In this document: piece after piece, positions 16,040 through 26,239 of the stretch
How positions within the stretch are numbered: the stretch's first letter is position 1
How the letters are laid out: each line of letters opens with the position of its first letter
Source: Gilliamella sp. ESL0405
Lineage (GTDB): Bacteria > Pseudomonadota > Gammaproteobacteria > Enterobacterales > Orbaceae
Assembly: GCF_019469205.1 (NCBI RefSeq)
Contig: NZ_CP048265.1
Location: 1,488,001 to 1,552,000 of the forward strand
Direction: 5' to 3'
Length of the DNA stretch: 64,000 nt
Translations under genes and position numbers: made by a program
The notes under the pieces: generated by a model
Databases searched by the model: none
Told to the model about the DNA's origin: nothing
The model's input: only the letters and a program-made list of their open reading frames with translations

Positions 16040-16185
16040 TTTTTTTATCTAAAAAACCAATCCTCGATTTTTAAAGTACTATTAATTTGCTAAATAGCGT
16101 CATTTCGATATTCTTAAGCCTTGACCGCCAAAACAGTGATAAGTAGTAGTCATATAATAATAAGCAGTGAAAAGCGCTGATACTG
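16040..16185 (-). pseudogene. Remnant of a second YiiX-type gene (5' part)
   Basis: This stretch aligns by eye with 17550-17690, the signal-peptide end of the intact YiiX-type gene. Shared blocks include TTTTTAAAGTACT and CATATAAT. It has several stops and indels and codes for nothing intact. It precedes a lipoprotein gene that is itself a duplicate, showing that the pair was duplicated as a block. Confidence 0.7.
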
Positions 16186-16283
16186 GCAGTTTAAAAGGTA
16201 ATATGGCATATAAAAAAGGGCAAATATAATTTGCCCTATTACTCATTGATAGAATCAATTTTAAACTTAACCAATCGACTCTA

Positions 16284-16697
16284 CTATTTCATCGAGATAA
16301 GCCATTTACCATTATCTTTGATTAACGTTAGCTTTTGATCAAGCTTAGTATTATCTTTGAAAACAACGGTAATATCTACGATGCCCTTAGTTTTGTCATC
16401 ATTGGTATATTGGATAGGTGCACATTCCACTTTATCCAGTCCACCATGACTTTGAGTCTTTTCATAAGAAGTTTCCATTGATTTTGCTAATTTACTCTTA
16501 ATCATAGCTTTCACGTCGACTCCTTCAGGTGCATCTTCTTTCGGAAGATAAATAAGATCAACCACCGTATCGACATCCTTATTGTAACCAGCTGTTATGA
16601 AGGTTTCGGCTACTTTTTCAGGGGAATCGCCTGATGAACAAGCACTGAGGAAAAACGCAAGTAGAAAGATACTGCAAAATTTCATTATTAATTTCAT
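16284..16697 (-). CDS. DUF4878-like lipoprotein, paralogue 1
   Basis: The start at 16697 (MKLIMKFCSIFLLAFFLSAC) places GGA seven bases upstream; four more codons are open before it. The lipobox LSAC predicts lipidation. The mature domain SPEKVAETFITAGYNKDVDT, VVDLIY with a final KLTLIKDNGKWLISMK resembles the NTF2-like DUF4878 fold common in secreted lipoproteins. It is a close paralogue of the gene at 17787-18200, and the flanking noncoding DNA is also similar. Role unknown, probably periplasmic; the family call is pattern-based. Confidence 0.75.
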   Translation of the reverse strand: MKLIMKFCSIFLLAFFLSACSSGDSPEKVAETFITAGYNKDVDTVVDLIYLPKEDAPEGVDVKAMIKSKLAKSMETSYEKTQSHGGLDKVECAPIQYTNDDKTKGIVDITVVFKDNTKLDQKLTLIKDNGKWLISMK

Positions 16698-16835
16698 TTT
16701 TATTTCCATTTCCAGTTAATTTATATAAACGTTATTTAAACACATTCCTCAAAACAACCGCAAAAGGTCAAATGAGGAAAGGTATAAAAATAATACTATG
16801 CAATCGCTAAATTGCAAAGCAACTTTGATTTTTTT

Positions 16836-16995
16836 ACCTTATCGATTACATTGTGCCAGGTGAAATGTCCTACCTTGTGCAAGTTTAAGAGCAATGCCGG
16901 GAGTCGATCACAATGCTTCTATAAGCGTTTCAAGCAATGACTTATTTGTATGAATGAATTTTATTACCACTTAGTAAAGACTAAGTTAATTCATT
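16836..16995 (-). pseudogene. Remnant of the 5' end of recR
   Basis: The stretch matches the start of the intact recR gene (20600-20770) through blocks such as CAATGCTTC, TAAG-GTTTCAAG-AATG and TTATTTG-ATGAAT. It holds the first 35 or so codons with stops and gaps. It is out of place, between two copies of the lipoprotein block, and is evidence of an old segmental duplication. Confidence 0.7.
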
Positions 16996-17079
16996 TTGTT
17001 GAGATAATCCAAAATCAAACTTTATCACAAAAATAATGATCAAATTTACCTTGAAGAATCAGGATTATTGATACCTCTA

Positions 17080-17685
17080 CTAATTCGGATATTTATAGAT
17101 CCAGATCAAATCTTTATATTTAGCAAATGCGTTGGGATAAAGGTAATTCCCATAAAAAAGCGCAAAATCAGAGTGTTGCCACTCAACATTAAAATCAGGC
17201 ATGACTTGAATAATGGCATCATAAAGCAACGTTGTACAATATAGATGAGGCTTTTCACGGGATGCTAATACAAATTTTTCACCTAATTTTGTCTGTAATA
17301 TATCAGCTACTTGTTGCTTTTGTTCATCCGTCAAAAAAAGAGGTCTTGCAATAGCATAGGTTTGGGCGAGATCTGGCGATATAAATTCATCTAATGTTGA
17401 TATCAACACTTGGCTAGGCCGATTTTCAAAATCATCGGTTGTAGCATGGATAATTTTAACTTCAGGCGCTACTGATATTACCATGCCAATATGTGAAAAT
17501 TCACCACCACCTAATTGTTTAACTAATAAACTATCGATGGCTGTCCCTTGTCTAAAAATCCAATCCCCAATTTTTAAAGTACTGCTAATTTGAGAAATCG
17601 AGTCATTTCTAGATTCTTGGGCATTGACCACCGAAACATTGACAAATAGTAGCCATATAATTAAAAAATAGCGAAAAGATCTCAT
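17080..17685 (-). CDS. YiiX-type permuted papain-like hydrolase, exported
   Basis: The start at 17685 gives MRSFRYFLIIWLLFVNVSVV then NA, a Sec signal peptide, so the 201-residue precursor is exported; the frame is open further up but that would hide the signal. The domain shows LKIGDWIFRQG, GGEFSHIGMVI with His65 and HLYCTTLLYDAI with Cys150, the His-before-Cys order of the permuted NlpC/P60 group (YiiX/YaeF). These enzymes act on acyl or peptide bonds in the envelope. It precedes its lipoprotein neighbour in genome order, is preceded by it in transcription, and was partly duplicated with it. Substrate unknown. Confidence 0.8.
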   Translation of the reverse strand: MRSFRYFLIIWLLFVNVSVVNAQESRNDSISQISSTLKIGDWIFRQGTAIDSLLVKQLGGGEFSHIGMVISVAPEVKIIHATTDDFENRPSQVLISTLDEFISPDLAQTYAIARPLFLTDEQKQQVADILQTKLGEKFVLASREKPHLYCTTLLYDAIIQVMPDFNVEWQHSDFALFYGNYLYPNAFAKYKDLIWIYKYPN

Positions 17686-17786
17686 AATAGTATTTTCAAA
17701 AGGTGAAATGTTACATAAATGAGGGTAAATATAATTTACCCTTTTACTCATTAATAAATTCAATATTAAATTTAATTAATCTAATA

Positions 17787-18200
17787 TTAATCCATTTCGA
17801 TAAACCATTTGCCATTATCTTTGATTAATATTAACTTTTTATTAAGCTTAGTTTTATCTTTGAAAACAACGGTAACATCTACGGTGCCCTTAGTTTTGTC
17901 ATCATTGGTATATTGAATAGGCGCGGTTTCAATTTTATCAAGCCCACCATTGCGTTCTGCTGATTCTAATGAGGCTTCGAGTGCTGCACCCAATTTAGAC
18001 TTAAGCATGGCCTTCATGTCGATTCCTTCAGGAACATCTTCTTTTGGAATATACATAAGATCGATGACTGTATCGATATCTTTATTGTAACCAGCTTTCA
18101 TGAAGGTTTCGGCTACTTTTTCAGGGGAGTCGTCTGATGAACAAGCACTTAGGAAAACAGCAATTAGAAAAATACTACAAAATTTCATTATTAATTTCAT
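17787..18200 (-). CDS. DUF4878-like lipoprotein, paralogue 2
   Basis: This is the closest relative of the protein at 16284-16697: MKLIMKFCSIFLIAVFLSAC, then AETFMKAGYNKDIDTVIDLM and a final KLILIKDNGKWFIEMD. The lipobox LSAC is present. It lies upstream of the YiiX-type gene on the same strand with about 100 bases between, so the two are probably one transcript. Differences from paralogue 1 are mostly conservative, suggesting both copies are under selection. The fold is probably NTF2-like and envelope-anchored; function is unknown. Confidence 0.75.
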   Translation of the reverse strand: MKLIMKFCSIFLIAVFLSACSSDDSPEKVAETFMKAGYNKDIDTVIDLMYIPKEDVPEGIDMKAMLKSKLGAALEASLESAERNGGLDKIETAPIQYTNDDKTKGTVDVTVVFKDKTKLNKKLILIKDNGKWFIEMD

Positions 18201-18486
18201 TTTCATTTCCATTTCGATTAATTTATATAAACGTTATTTAAACACTTTCCTCAAAAAAACTCCGCAACGAGGAAAGGTACAAAAATAATACTATGCAATT
18301 GCTAAATTGCAAAGCAACATTGATTTTTATCTTTATATTTTTCCTTGTTATTCATTTAATTATCATAAGTAGTTATATTTATGGCATGTAGAGCTTGGAA
18401 TTGAAACAGTGAATGGTAATAACAAAATTTTTACATACGGCGGTCATGTACGCTTAATGAGTTAGCTATTATTGAAAATAGCAACC

Positions 18487-19203
18487 CTAATCATTGGACT
18501 GAAAATGAGATAAGATTTCTAGCCAATGCTGATCTAATTTTGCTTCAATTTTAATTGGTTTCAAACTGGTTGGATGAACAATATTTAAGGTAGAGGCATG
18601 TAACATTAGTCGTTTAATACCAAAATACTGACTAAAAGCACGATTTTGATGAAGATCCCCATGTTTACTGTCACCTAAAATGGGATGAAAAATATGCTTC
18701 ATATGCCTACGTAGTTGATGTTTGCGTCCTGTCTGCGGTTTTAATTCAACCAAACTATATCTGGCTGTTTCATGCTTGCCTACTTTGATCGGCACTTCGA
18801 TATGACTTAAACCGCGATAAAAAGTGACTGCCTGTTGCGCTGGTTTATTTTTATCGGCAAATTTGTCAGCTATTTTATCAAGTTGTTCAATTAGCGGATA
18901 ATCAATTATCGCTTCATCAAATAGATAGCCACGAACAATAGCATGATAAATTTTTTCAATCTGTTTTGTGGTAAATTGCTGTGACATCAAACGGGCAATT
19001 TCACTTGAAAGCGCAAACAATAATACGCCAGATGTTGGGCGATCGAGTCGATGCACCGGATACACATGCTGCCCGATCTGATCACGCAGTGTTTGCATCA
19101 CAACGACAGTTTCATTTTTATCTAACCAGCTACGATGAACAAGCCAACCGGATGGCTTGTTTATCGCAATTAATTCATTATCTTGATAAAGGATTTCAAA
19201 CAC
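18487..19203 (-). CDS. truC: tRNA pseudouridine(65) synthase TruC
   Basis: This RluA-family enzyme isomerises U65 in certain tRNAs. The 238-residue sequence tracks E. coli TruC closely: MFEILYQDNELIAINKPSGW, LVHRSWLDKNETVVVMQTLR, and the catalytic motif HRLDRPTSG with Asp54. Further conserved blocks are QTGRKHQLRRH and GDSKHGDLHQNR. It is slightly shorter than E. coli TruC at the C-terminus, where that protein has a variable tail. It lies in a minus-strand run with ybhA and recR and may share their transcript. Confidence 0.93.
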   Translation of the reverse strand: MFEILYQDNELIAINKPSGWLVHRSWLDKNETVVVMQTLRDQIGQHVYPVHRLDRPTSGVLLFALSSEIARLMSQQFTTKQIEKIYHAIVRGYLFDEAIIDYPLIEQLDKIADKFADKNKPAQQAVTFYRGLSHIEVPIKVGKHETARYSLVELKPQTGRKHQLRRHMKHIFHPILGDSKHGDLHQNRAFSQYFGIKRLMLHASTLNIVHPTSLKPIKIEAKLDQHWLEILSHFQSND

Positions 19204-19221
19204 AGCTATTTTTTAAATCCA

Positions 19222-20040
19222 TTATAAAAACAGTTTTTTAAGTTCAGTGGCAATGCTAGTGCTATTATTATCACCAATAGCATAACTCGCTTTCGCTTTC
19301 ACCTCATCATCAGCATTGCCCATAGCAATACCCAAACCGGCAATGGTTAACATACTAATATCATTATAACTGTCACCAAAAGCAACAATTTCACTTAGGT
19401 CAATGTTTTCATGTTCAGCCCAATGGGTTAAACCATTACCTTTAGTATTACCTTTAATTGCGATATCAGCACGATTCGACCAAGACCATTCACATGAAAA
19501 TTCCCCCAGCGCATCAACTGCATCTGAAAATTGCTGTAAAGCCGGAATGTTATAGCTACTGGTAGCAAATTTATAGATCGCTCCGGCTTGCTCAATAACT
19601 TTCTCAAAACTATCCACTTTTTTAATTTCGGGTTGTAAAAATTCCGGTAGTGAATCAACCCATTTAAAAAAGCCGGCTAAATGGTCGTCTAACACTTCGT
19701 AAGTCATCATTTTATCAGTATAAATTAAAGTATGAATACCAAACTGATTAACTAAGTCTAATAGCGTTTTGGCCTGCTGTTTGCTCATCGGTTTAGCGGC
19801 AAATGCTTGTTGTTTTTCGAAATCGTATAAATAAGATCCGTTACAACAAATAGCGGGTGTTGAGAGTTTAAGTTGATAATAATAAGGGTAAATTACGGAA
19901 TGATGTCGACCGGATACCAAAATAACTTTTACGCCTTTGGCGCTGATCTTTTCAAGAATATTCACGGTTTCGGGCAAAATTAAACGATTACTATTAAGTA
20001 AAGTACCATCCATATCAAAGGCAACTGCTTTATATTTCAT
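19222..20040 (-). CDS. ybhA: Cof-type HAD phosphatase YbhA (pyridoxal phosphate phosphatase)
   Basis: The start at 20040 (MKYKAVAFDMDGTLLNSNRL, 272 residues) puts the HAD nucleophile at Asp9 and the acid/base at Asp11; the 27-codon upstream extension is not family-like. Motifs are VSGRHHSVIYPYYYQL, TPAICCNGSYLYD, the KGNG lysine and FGDSYNDISMLTIAG. The cap sequence CEWSWSNRADIA is specific to the YbhA group, whose E. coli member dephosphorylates pyridoxal phosphate and sugar phosphates. It is followed by truC 18 bases later and preceded by recR, in one direction. Confidence 0.88.
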   Translation of the reverse strand: MKYKAVAFDMDGTLLNSNRLILPETVNILEKISAKGVKVILVSGRHHSVIYPYYYQLKLSTPAICCNGSYLYDFEKQQAFAAKPMSKQQAKTLLDLVNQFGIHTLIYTDKMMTYEVLDDHLAGFFKWVDSLPEFLQPEIKKVDSFEKVIEQAGAIYKFATSSYNIPALQQFSDAVDALGEFSCEWSWSNRADIAIKGNTKGNGLTHWAEHENIDLSEIVAFGDSYNDISMLTIAGLGIAMGNADDEVKAKASYAIGDNNSTSIATELKKLFL

Positions 20041-20129
20041 ACCAATCCTCTTCCTTTTACTTTCATAAATTTTGCTAGCAACATAAAAGTTAACACACTT
20101 AATTTTTAGCGTTGCCAACATTAAAATCT

Positions 20130-20735
20130 CTAAAAATCTATTTTTTGCCGCCCAACAAATGAATGCGACAATGTTGTGCCGTCAACCATTTCAAGCTCTC
20201 CACCGACAGGTACACCATGCGCTATGCGAGTTGCGATAACATCAAACTCAGCACACATTTGAGCAATATAATTAGCGGTTGCATCGCCCTCAACGGTTGG
20301 ATTGGTGGCTAAAATCACTTCGTTAATCGATTCGGTTGCCAATCTTGATTTCAATAAATCCAGACCAATATCACTCGGCCCTATTCCGTCAAGCGGTGAC
20401 AAATGTCCAAGCAACACAAAGTAACGACCACTATACTGGCCGGTTTGTTCAATAGCAACAATATCAGCGGGTGTTTCAACAACACATAATTGTCCACTTT
20501 GTTGACGATGCCTATTGGCACAGATAGTGCAGATTTCTTGTTCAGTAAAGGTTCGGCACTCTTTGCAATGATCAATATTGATCATTGCTTCATGTAAAAC
20601 GTGTGCTAGCTTAATGCCACCTTGTCGATTGCGCTGTAATAGGTGAAAAGCCATACGTTGTGCAGATTTGGGACCAACACCGGGAAGACATCGCAATGCT
20701 TCCATAAGAGTTTCAAGTAATGGGCTTATTTGCAT
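20130..20735 (-). CDS. recR: Recombination mediator RecR
   Basis: RecR, with RecO and RecF, loads RecA at gaps. The 201 residues show the helix-hairpin-helix [20 protein letters not shown], the four-cysteine zinc motif ([16 protein letters not shown]) and a Toprim domain ([32 protein letters not shown]). Length is standard. In most relatives recR follows dnaX-ybaB; here it is about 28 kb away beside ybhA and truC, and a broken copy of its 5' end lies at 16836-16995. Both point to rearrangement of this locus. Confidence 0.96.
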   Translation of the reverse strand: MQISPLLETLMEALRCLPGVGPKSAQRMAFHLLQRNRQGGIKLAHVLHEAMINIDHCKECRTFTEQEICTICANRHRQQSGQLCVVETPADIVAIEQTGQYSGRYFVLLGHLSPLDGIGPSDIGLDLLKSRLATESINEVILATNPTVEGDATANYIAQMCAEFDVIATRIAHGVPVGGELEMVDGTTLSHSFVGRQKIDF

Positions 20736-20828
20736 GAATTAATTTTGTTACCACATATTAAAGATTATGTTATTTATAATACCTTGTTTCAAAAATCGAT
20801 AAAACAAGAATTACACGATTAAGTCAAT

Positions 20829-21081
20829 ACGATTAATTTTTGACAAGAACTTTCAGAAAATATATACGTTTCAGTATAATTTATGTCGCTTTCGTATAAA
20901 ACTCTTAGGCTCTTTCCCCTTAAATAAACGCATAATATTACTATTATAACGAATTACGATTAATTTTTGACAAGAAACTTCAGAAAATATATACGTTTCA
21001 GTATAATTTATGTCGTTTTCGTATAAAACTCTTAGGCTCTTTCCCCTTAAATAGACGCATAATATTACTATTATGACGAAT
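20829..21081. repeat. Tandem duplication (~127 bp) covering the 3' end of plsY and the dispersed repeat
   Basis: 20829-20955 and 20956-21081 are nearly identical (about five differences). Each unit holds one dispersed ~45-bp repeat (20837-20881 and 20964-21006) plus the last roughly 25 codons of plsY. Only the right unit is joined to the plsY gene; the left is a noncoding duplicate. Confidence 0.85.
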
Positions 21082-21603
21082 AATGATAAGGCACGAAAGC
21101 ATGGTTACCGGCAAGGTCAACTCAGGTTTAAATAGCCATACATAAAATGGCGCTAATAAAAAACCCACAATAGCCGCCACCGAAGAGTAGCCGGTAAGCA
21201 GTAGCGTGGTTAACCAAGTTAGGACAAAACAGCCGGTAAAGTCTAGACCGATTGGCATCATCATACCTAATGCAGTGGCGACACCTTTTCCGCCTCGAAA
21301 ATGAAAAAAGCAGGGAAAGATGTGACCAAGGCACGCTGATATGCCAATAATGCCTAAAAAGAAAGGTGAAATACCCAGTCGATAAGCAATATAGACCGGT
21401 ATTGCACCTTTTAACATATCGAAAAGTAATACCAGTAAAGCAGGTAATTTGCCGCTAATGCGTAGTACATTTGTGGCTCCGGGATTGTGAGAGCCATGTT
21501 GTACCGGGTCTTGTAATTTCATTAGCTGGCAAATAATGATTGCTCCGGAAAGCGAACCACAAAGATAAGCAATAATGATCATCAATATAATTTCAAATGC
21601 CAA
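20998..21603 (-). CDS. plsY: Glycerol-3-phosphate acyltransferase PlsY
   Basis: This inner-membrane enzyme uses acyl-phosphate to acylate glycerol-3-phosphate, the first step of phospholipid synthesis. The 201-residue protein has the family motifs [28 protein letters not shown] and [14 protein letters not shown] and five or so membrane segments. It ends with [11 protein letters not shown], encoded inside a tandemly duplicated segment, so the reading frame's end coincides with a repeat element. It is transcribed away from uvrA's 3' end on the same strand. Function is secure. Confidence 0.95.
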   Translation of the reverse strand: MAFEIILMIIIAYLCGSLSGAIIICQLMKLQDPVQHGSHNPGATNVLRISGKLPALLVLLFDMLKGAIPVYIAYRLGISPFFLGIIGISACLGHIFPCFFHFRGGKGVATALGMMMPIGLDFTGCFVLTWLTTLLLTGYSSVAAIVGFLLAPFYVWLFKPELTLPVTMLSCLIIIRHNSNIMRLFKGKEPKSFIRKRHKLY

Positions 21604-21648
21604 ATTGCTTCTCCTTTGGATAACTTAAATTATCCGTACTAACTTATA

Positions 21649-24495
21649 TTACTTCGCCTTGTCTTTTTCAAGTAACGGTTTTAAATATTGTCCGGTGTAA
21701 GAAATTTTTGATTTAGCTACATCTTCAGGTGTTCCATCGGCAATGATTTCACCACCACCATTCCCCCCTTCCGGTCCTAAATCGACAATCCAATCTGCTG
21801 TTTTAACCACATCTAAATTATGCTCAATAACAACAATGGTATTGCCTTTGTCTCTTAATGAGTGGAGCTGCGCAAGCAACTGTTTTACATCAGCAAAGTG
21901 TAAACCCGTTGTTGGCTCATCTAAAATATACAATGTGCTACCAGTATCACGCTTTGATAACTCTTTTGCAAGTTTTACTCGTTGCGCTTCACCGCCGGAT
22001 AAGGTCGTTGCCGACTGCCCAATTGTAATATAAGAAAGCCCAACATCGATCAATGTTTGTAATTTACGAGCAATCATTGGGACAGCATCGAAAAATTCAC
22101 GCCCCTCTTCAACCGTCATATTTAAGATTTCATTGATTGATTTGCCTTTATATTTTATTTCTAACGTTTCACGATTATAACGTGCCCCATGACACTGATC
22201 GCATGGGACATAAATATCTGGTAAAAAGTGCATCTCGACTTTGATCAGTCCATCACCTTGACAAGCTTCACAGCGTCCACCTTTTACATTGAAACTAAAT
22301 CGACCCGGCGTGTAACCTCGAGCACGAGATTCTGGCACGCCAGCATATAGCTCACGAATTGAGGTGAAAAATCCGGTATACGTTGCCGGGTTTGAGCGTG
22401 GTGTTCGCCCGATAGGACTTTGATCTATCGCAATGACTTTATCAAAAAAGTTAAGTCCTTTAATTGATTTATAAGGCGCAATATCACTTTTTTCAGCACC
22501 ATTTAACTCGTTTTGCGCTAAAGGATATAAAGTATCATTAATTAACGTTGATTTTCCTGATCCAGATACCCCTGTAATACAGGTAAATAGTCCAACCGGA
22601 ATATTAAGAGTCACATTTTTTAAATTATTACCGGTGGCGCCAATTAACGATAACATCTTTTTCTTATCAACTTTCGTTCGTGTGGCTGGTATCGCTATTT
22701 TTTCTTTACCGGATAGATATTTTCCGGTTAACGATGAAGGATTTGCCATGATCTGTTTCGGCGTTCCTTGAGCAACCACTTCACCACCATGCACGCCTGC
22801 TCCCGGCCCAATATCAATCACATAATCAGCAGCCATAATGGCCTCTTCATCATGTTCTACCACAATAACGGTGTTACCCAAATCACGTAAATGCGTTAAG
22901 GTATCGATCAATCGAGTATTGTCACGTTGATGTAAACCAATTGAAGGCTCATCAAGTACATACATCACCCCAACTAATCCGGCACCGATTTGACTGGCTA
23001 GTCGTATACGCTGTGCCTCCCCTCCCGATAGCGTTTCTGCTGATCGTGAAAGCGTTAAATAATTTAATCCAACATTAATCAAAAATTGTAAACGGTCGTT
23101 GATCTCTTTTAGAATTTTTTCAGCAATTTGCGCTCGTTGTCCGGTTAGGGATAACTTATCAAAGAAAGCTTTTGCTTGTTGAGTGCTTAAATTACTAATC
23201 GTTGGTAAATTGGTATCGTTAATAAAGACATGTCTTGCCGTTCTACATAAACGAGATCCTTCACAGCACGGGCAAGGACGATGACTTATATATTTAGCCA
23301 ACTCTTCACGAATTGTTGGTGAATCGGTTTCTTTATATCGTCGAGTTAAATTATTAATAATTCCCTCAAAGCTATGTTTACGTTTAACCACATCACCACG
23401 ATCATTTGTATAAACGAAAGTAATTTCAGTATTACCAGAACCATTTAATAAGATATCTTTTACTTTTTCGGGTAATTTTTCATAAGGCGTATCAATATCG
23501 AATTTATAATGTTCAGCTAACGATTTGAGCATCTGAAAATAGTAAAAATTGCGACGATCCCAACCCTTTATTGCACCAGCAGCTAAAGAGACTTCAGGCA
23601 TTTGTACTATGCGTTTTGGATCGAAATACTGTTGCACACCTAAACCATCACACTCAGGGCAAGCCCCGGCAGGGTTGTTAAATGAAAATAGCCTTGGCTC
23701 AAGTTCAGATATACTATAGCCACATATCGGGCAGGCAAAATTAGCCGAGAACAACTGCTCCGGCGCTTTTGGATCATCTAAATTGGCAACTTTAACAATC
23801 CCGTTAGTAATTGACAGAACAGTTTCAATGGATTCGGCCAATCGCAATTTTAGATCATCACGAATACGAAAACGATCAACCACTACTTCAATGGTATGTT
23901 TCTTTTGAAGCTCAAGCTCAGGTGGATCAGAAAGATCGTAAACATCACCATCAACCCTTACCCGAATATATCCACTTGCAGCCAGTTGCTCAAAAAGTTT
24001 AACAAACTCACCTTTACGCTCAGTGACTACCGGTGCCAGTAACATATAGCGATTTTCAGCCGGTAACGCCATAATGCTGTCAACCATTTGCGAAACAGTT
24101 TGAGCAGCCAAAGGTAAATTATGATTAGGACAACGCGGCTCACCAATACGGGCAAACAATAGACGTAAATAATCGTAGATTTCAGTAATTGTTCCAACCG
24201 TTGAGCGCGGATTGTGCGAAGTCGACTTTTGTTCAATCGAAATAGCTGGCGACAGACCTTCGATATGATCCACATCCGGTTTTTCCATTAAAGATAAGAA
24301 TTGACGAGCATAAGCCGATAACGACTCAACATAACGTCGTTGCCCTTCGGCATAAAGGGTATCAAATGCTAGCGAAGACTTCCCTGATCCGGATAGACCA
24401 GTAATGACAACAAGCTTATCTCGAGGTATTACAACATTAATATTTTTTAGATTGTGCGTTCTCGCACCACGAATATCGATATCTTTAATTGACAT
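21649..24495 (-). CDS. uvrA: Excinuclease ABC subunit A
   Basis: UvrA recognises damaged DNA in nucleotide excision repair. The 948-residue protein has both ABC ATPase halves: Walker [11 protein letters not shown] near residue 31 and [10 protein letters not shown] near 640, signature motifs [11 protein letters not shown] and [11 protein letters not shown], and two zinc fingers (CPICGY...CPECDG, CEACQG...CDQCHG). No defect is seen. In E. coli ssb is divergent from uvrA; here the next upstream gene is kdgK on the same strand, after a gap containing the dispersed repeat. The LexA box expected upstream is not obvious to me. Confidence 0.98.
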   Translation of the reverse strand: MSIKDIDIRGARTHNLKNINVVIPRDKLVVITGLSGSGKSSLAFDTLYAEGQRRYVESLSAYARQFLSLMEKPDVDHIEGLSPAISIEQKSTSHNPRSTVGTITEIYDYLRLLFARIGEPRCPNHNLPLAAQTVSQMVDSIMALPAENRYMLLAPVVTERKGEFVKLFEQLAASGYIRVRVDGDVYDLSDPPELELQKKHTIEVVVDRFRIRDDLKLRLAESIETVLSITNGIVKVANLDDPKAPEQLFSANFACPICGYSISELEPRLFSFNNPAGACPECDGLGVQQYFDPKRIVQMPEVSLAAGAIKGWDRRNFYYFQMLKSLAEHYKFDIDTPYEKLPEKVKDILLNGSGNTEITFVYTNDRGDVVKRKHSFEGIINNLTRRYKETDSPTIREELAKYISHRPCPCCEGSRLCRTARHVFINDTNLPTISNLSTQQAKAFFDKLSLTGQRAQIAEKILKEINDRLQFLINVGLNYLTLSRSAETLSGGEAQRIRLASQIGAGLVGVMYVLDEPSIGLHQRDNTRLIDTLTHLRDLGNTVIVVEHDEEAIMAADYVIDIGPGAGVHGGEVVAQGTPKQIMANPSSLTGKYLSGKEKIAIPATRTKVDKKKMLSLIGATGNNLKNVTLNIPVGLFTCITGVSGSGKSTLINDTLYPLAQNELNGAEKSDIAPYKSIKGLNFFDKVIAIDQSPIGRTPRSNPATYTGFFTSIRELYAGVPESRARGYTPGRFSFNVKGGRCEACQGDGLIKVEMHFLPDIYVPCDQCHGARYNRETLEIKYKGKSINEILNMTVEEGREFFDAVPMIARKLQTLIDVGLSYITIGQSATTLSGGEAQRVKLAKELSKRDTGSTLYILDEPTTGLHFADVKQLLAQLHSLRDKGNTIVVIEHNLDVVKTADWIVDLGPEGGNGGGEIIADGTPEDVAKSKISYTGQYLKPLLEKDKAK

Positions 24496-24768
24496 ATATC
24501 TCTTCTTTTGTGTGTTTTTTAAGCAGATTAGATAAAAAATTAACTGTATATTATACCAGTGTTTTTGAAGTAAATATACTATTATATAACTGAATATGGT
24601 CGGTTAGGACAATTTCAATGATGCACGGATAATTTCCCATGAATATAGCACAATTTACTATTTTATACTAAAACGTATATAAAATCTGAAAGATTTTGAC
24701 AAAAAATATCAATTATAATGAAGTTTTACCACTAATAGACAAGTACTCATTGTTACAAAATTCAATAA
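24496..24768. other. Upstream region of uvrA
   Basis: About 270 bases without a gene, holding the uvrA promoter region and the dispersed repeat at 24661-24706. I could not identify a convincing LexA operator. Confidence 0.5.
24661..24706 (-). repeat. Dispersed ~45-bp intergenic repeat, copy 4
   Basis: On the minus strand: TTTTTTGTCAAAATCTTTCA, then TATATACGTTTTAGTATAAA. It lies in the uvrA upstream region and is almost the same as copy 1 at 10906. Confidence 0.8.
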
Positions 24769-24795
24769 AAAAACGGTCATAAATGACCGTTTTTA
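24769..24795 (-). terminator. Intrinsic terminator of the kdgK operon
   Basis: AAAACGGTCAT / ATGACCGTTTTT forms an 11-bp stem with a U tract on either strand, nine bases beyond the kdgK stop. Confidence 0.85.
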
Positions 24796-24803
24796 TAAGC
24801 TAA

Positions 24804-25742
24804 TTAATCTTCAATTAATTTTGGTGTCACCTCTAAAGGAATAATAGCTCCACGGTATTGAATGATCGTACCTGCAACTAAATGTCCTTGTACGGCAGAT
24901 TGTGCCGGACTTCTTCCCGTTAAACGAGCACCGAGATACCCGGCACTAAATGAATCGCCAGCAGCAGTGGTATCGATAACTTTATCTTTGGAAATCTTGT
25001 TAGCAGGGACATCAAAACGCCCTTCGGCTGATTGAATGATGCAGCTATCACTACCCCGCTTGATGACAATTTCACTCACGCCAAAGTTTTGCGTTCTTTC
25101 GATGACTTTCTCATAAGGAAGCGCTCCCCATAACAAATCTTCATCATCCAGTGTTAAAAATGCGATATCAGTATAAGATAAGATATCTGCATACACGCTT
25201 CGGGCTAAATCTAAACTGCTCCATAAGCGCGGGCGGAAGTTATTATCAAAAATGACTTTTCCACCATTTGCTTTCACCTGTTTTAACAGGTCTAACAATT
25301 TAAGAATACTTTCAGCATCTAAAATTGCAATACTAATCCCACTTAAATACACATAATCAAACTGGGCAATTTTTTTAATAATCTCTTCACTTTGCGAAGT
25401 TTTTAGCCAAAACTTCGCAGCGGCATCATTACGCCAATAATAGAAAGAACGTTCACCATGCTCATCGGTAACTATAGAGTAAAGCCCGGGCATTTTATCT
25501 GCCATTTTTTGCACTAAATCAGTCTGTATATGCTCTTTTTGCCAGCTTTCTAACATTTCTTGGCTAAAGGGATCAGTACCGAGCCCAGTAACATAATGAA
25601 TGGAAAAATCTTTATCTTTTAAAAGACGGGATAAATAAACTGAAGTGTTTAAAGTGTCTCCACCAAAACTGCGGGTCGTCGAATCTTGTTTAATCGACAA
25701 TTCAATCATACATTCGCCAATAACAGCAATTTTTGTCGTCAT
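24804..25742 (-). CDS. kdgK: 2-dehydro-3-deoxygluconokinase
   Basis: KdgK phosphorylates KDG to KDPG in the pectin/hexuronate branch of the Entner-Doudoroff pathway. The 312-residue PfkB-family sequence tracks E. coli KdgK: IAVIGECMIELS, FGGDTLNTSVYLSRLL, YYWRNDAAAKFWLKTS, KVIFDNNFRPRLWSS and the catalytic DTTAAGDSFSAGYLGARLTG. It is preceded by a YhcH-type gene 26 bases upstream, so the two form an operon. The KDPG aldolase gene is not in the window. The kinase fits breakdown of plant-derived uronic acids. Confidence 0.95.
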   Translation of the reverse strand: MTTKIAVIGECMIELSIKQDSTTRSFGGDTLNTSVYLSRLLKDKDFSIHYVTGLGTDPFSQEMLESWQKEHIQTDLVQKMADKMPGLYSIVTDEHGERSFYYWRNDAAAKFWLKTSQSEEIIKKIAQFDYVYLSGISIAILDAESILKLLDLLKQVKANGGKVIFDNNFRPRLWSSLDLARSVYADILSYTDIAFLTLDDEDLLWGALPYEKVIERTQNFGVSEIVIKRGSDSCIIQSAEGRFDVPANKISKDKVIDTTAAGDSFSAGYLGARLTGRSPAQSAVQGHLVAGTIIQYRGAIIPLEVTPKLIED

Positions 25743-25768
25743 AGTGTTACCTATTGTCCTTACTCTAA

Positions 25769-26239
25769 TTATAAATAGTCCAAAGCAATTTTTATCACAA
25801 TTTTGCGAACTGCCGTAATTTTATTGCCAATCGCACAAAGCGGCTTATGCACTTCGTTTGGGAAAAATACGATAAAATCGTTGGGTTGCAAAACCAGCAT
25901 GGTTTCTTCTTTAGGGGTTTGAATAAACGCAATATCATTATCGGCTAATTTATCTTCCAGCATCTTGGTATGTGGTGGCAAAGTGCAAATCGCCATGCCC
26001 TCTTGTCCTTCTAACACAATTTGAACATCGATATACTTATGATGATATTCAGGATTAGCCTCATTAATTAAGCGTAAAGTATTATCAGAAAGCATAAAAA
26101 AAAGATTATCTCCGTCGATATCATAACGCCCAACAGGTGTATTTTGATTAACATTGTCTTTAATATACTCAATCGATTGCTTTATTTTGGCGGGCAAATA
26201 AGGGACTAAATCCAAATGATGAATGTTACCTAAAATCAT
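25769..26239 (-). CDS. YhcH/YjgK/YiaL-family protein
   Basis: I use the ATG at 26239 (156 residues), which has AAGGA nine bases upstream; a TTG two codons earlier is less well spaced. The cupin-like family marks are EYHHKYIDVQIVLEGQEGMA and FIVFFPNEVHKPLCAIG, with His residues able to bind a metal. Members are linked to sialic-acid, alginate or uronate sugar pathways and may be sugar anomerases or isomerases. The operon with kdgK supports a role in uronate or KDG metabolism. The exact reaction is unknown. Confidence 0.85.
   Translation of the reverse strand: MILGNIHHLDLVPYLPAKIKQSIEYIKDNVNQNTPVGRYDIDGDNLFFMLSDNTLRLINEANPEYHHKYIDVQIVLEGQEGMAICTLPPHTKMLEDKLADNDIAFIQTPKEETMLVLQPNDFIVFFPNEVHKPLCAIGNKITAVRKIVIKIALDYL

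Noticed and set aside
21743-24275. Several plus-strand ORFs within uvrA
   Set aside because: Shadows of the intact uvrA frame, with no ribosome site or protein features.
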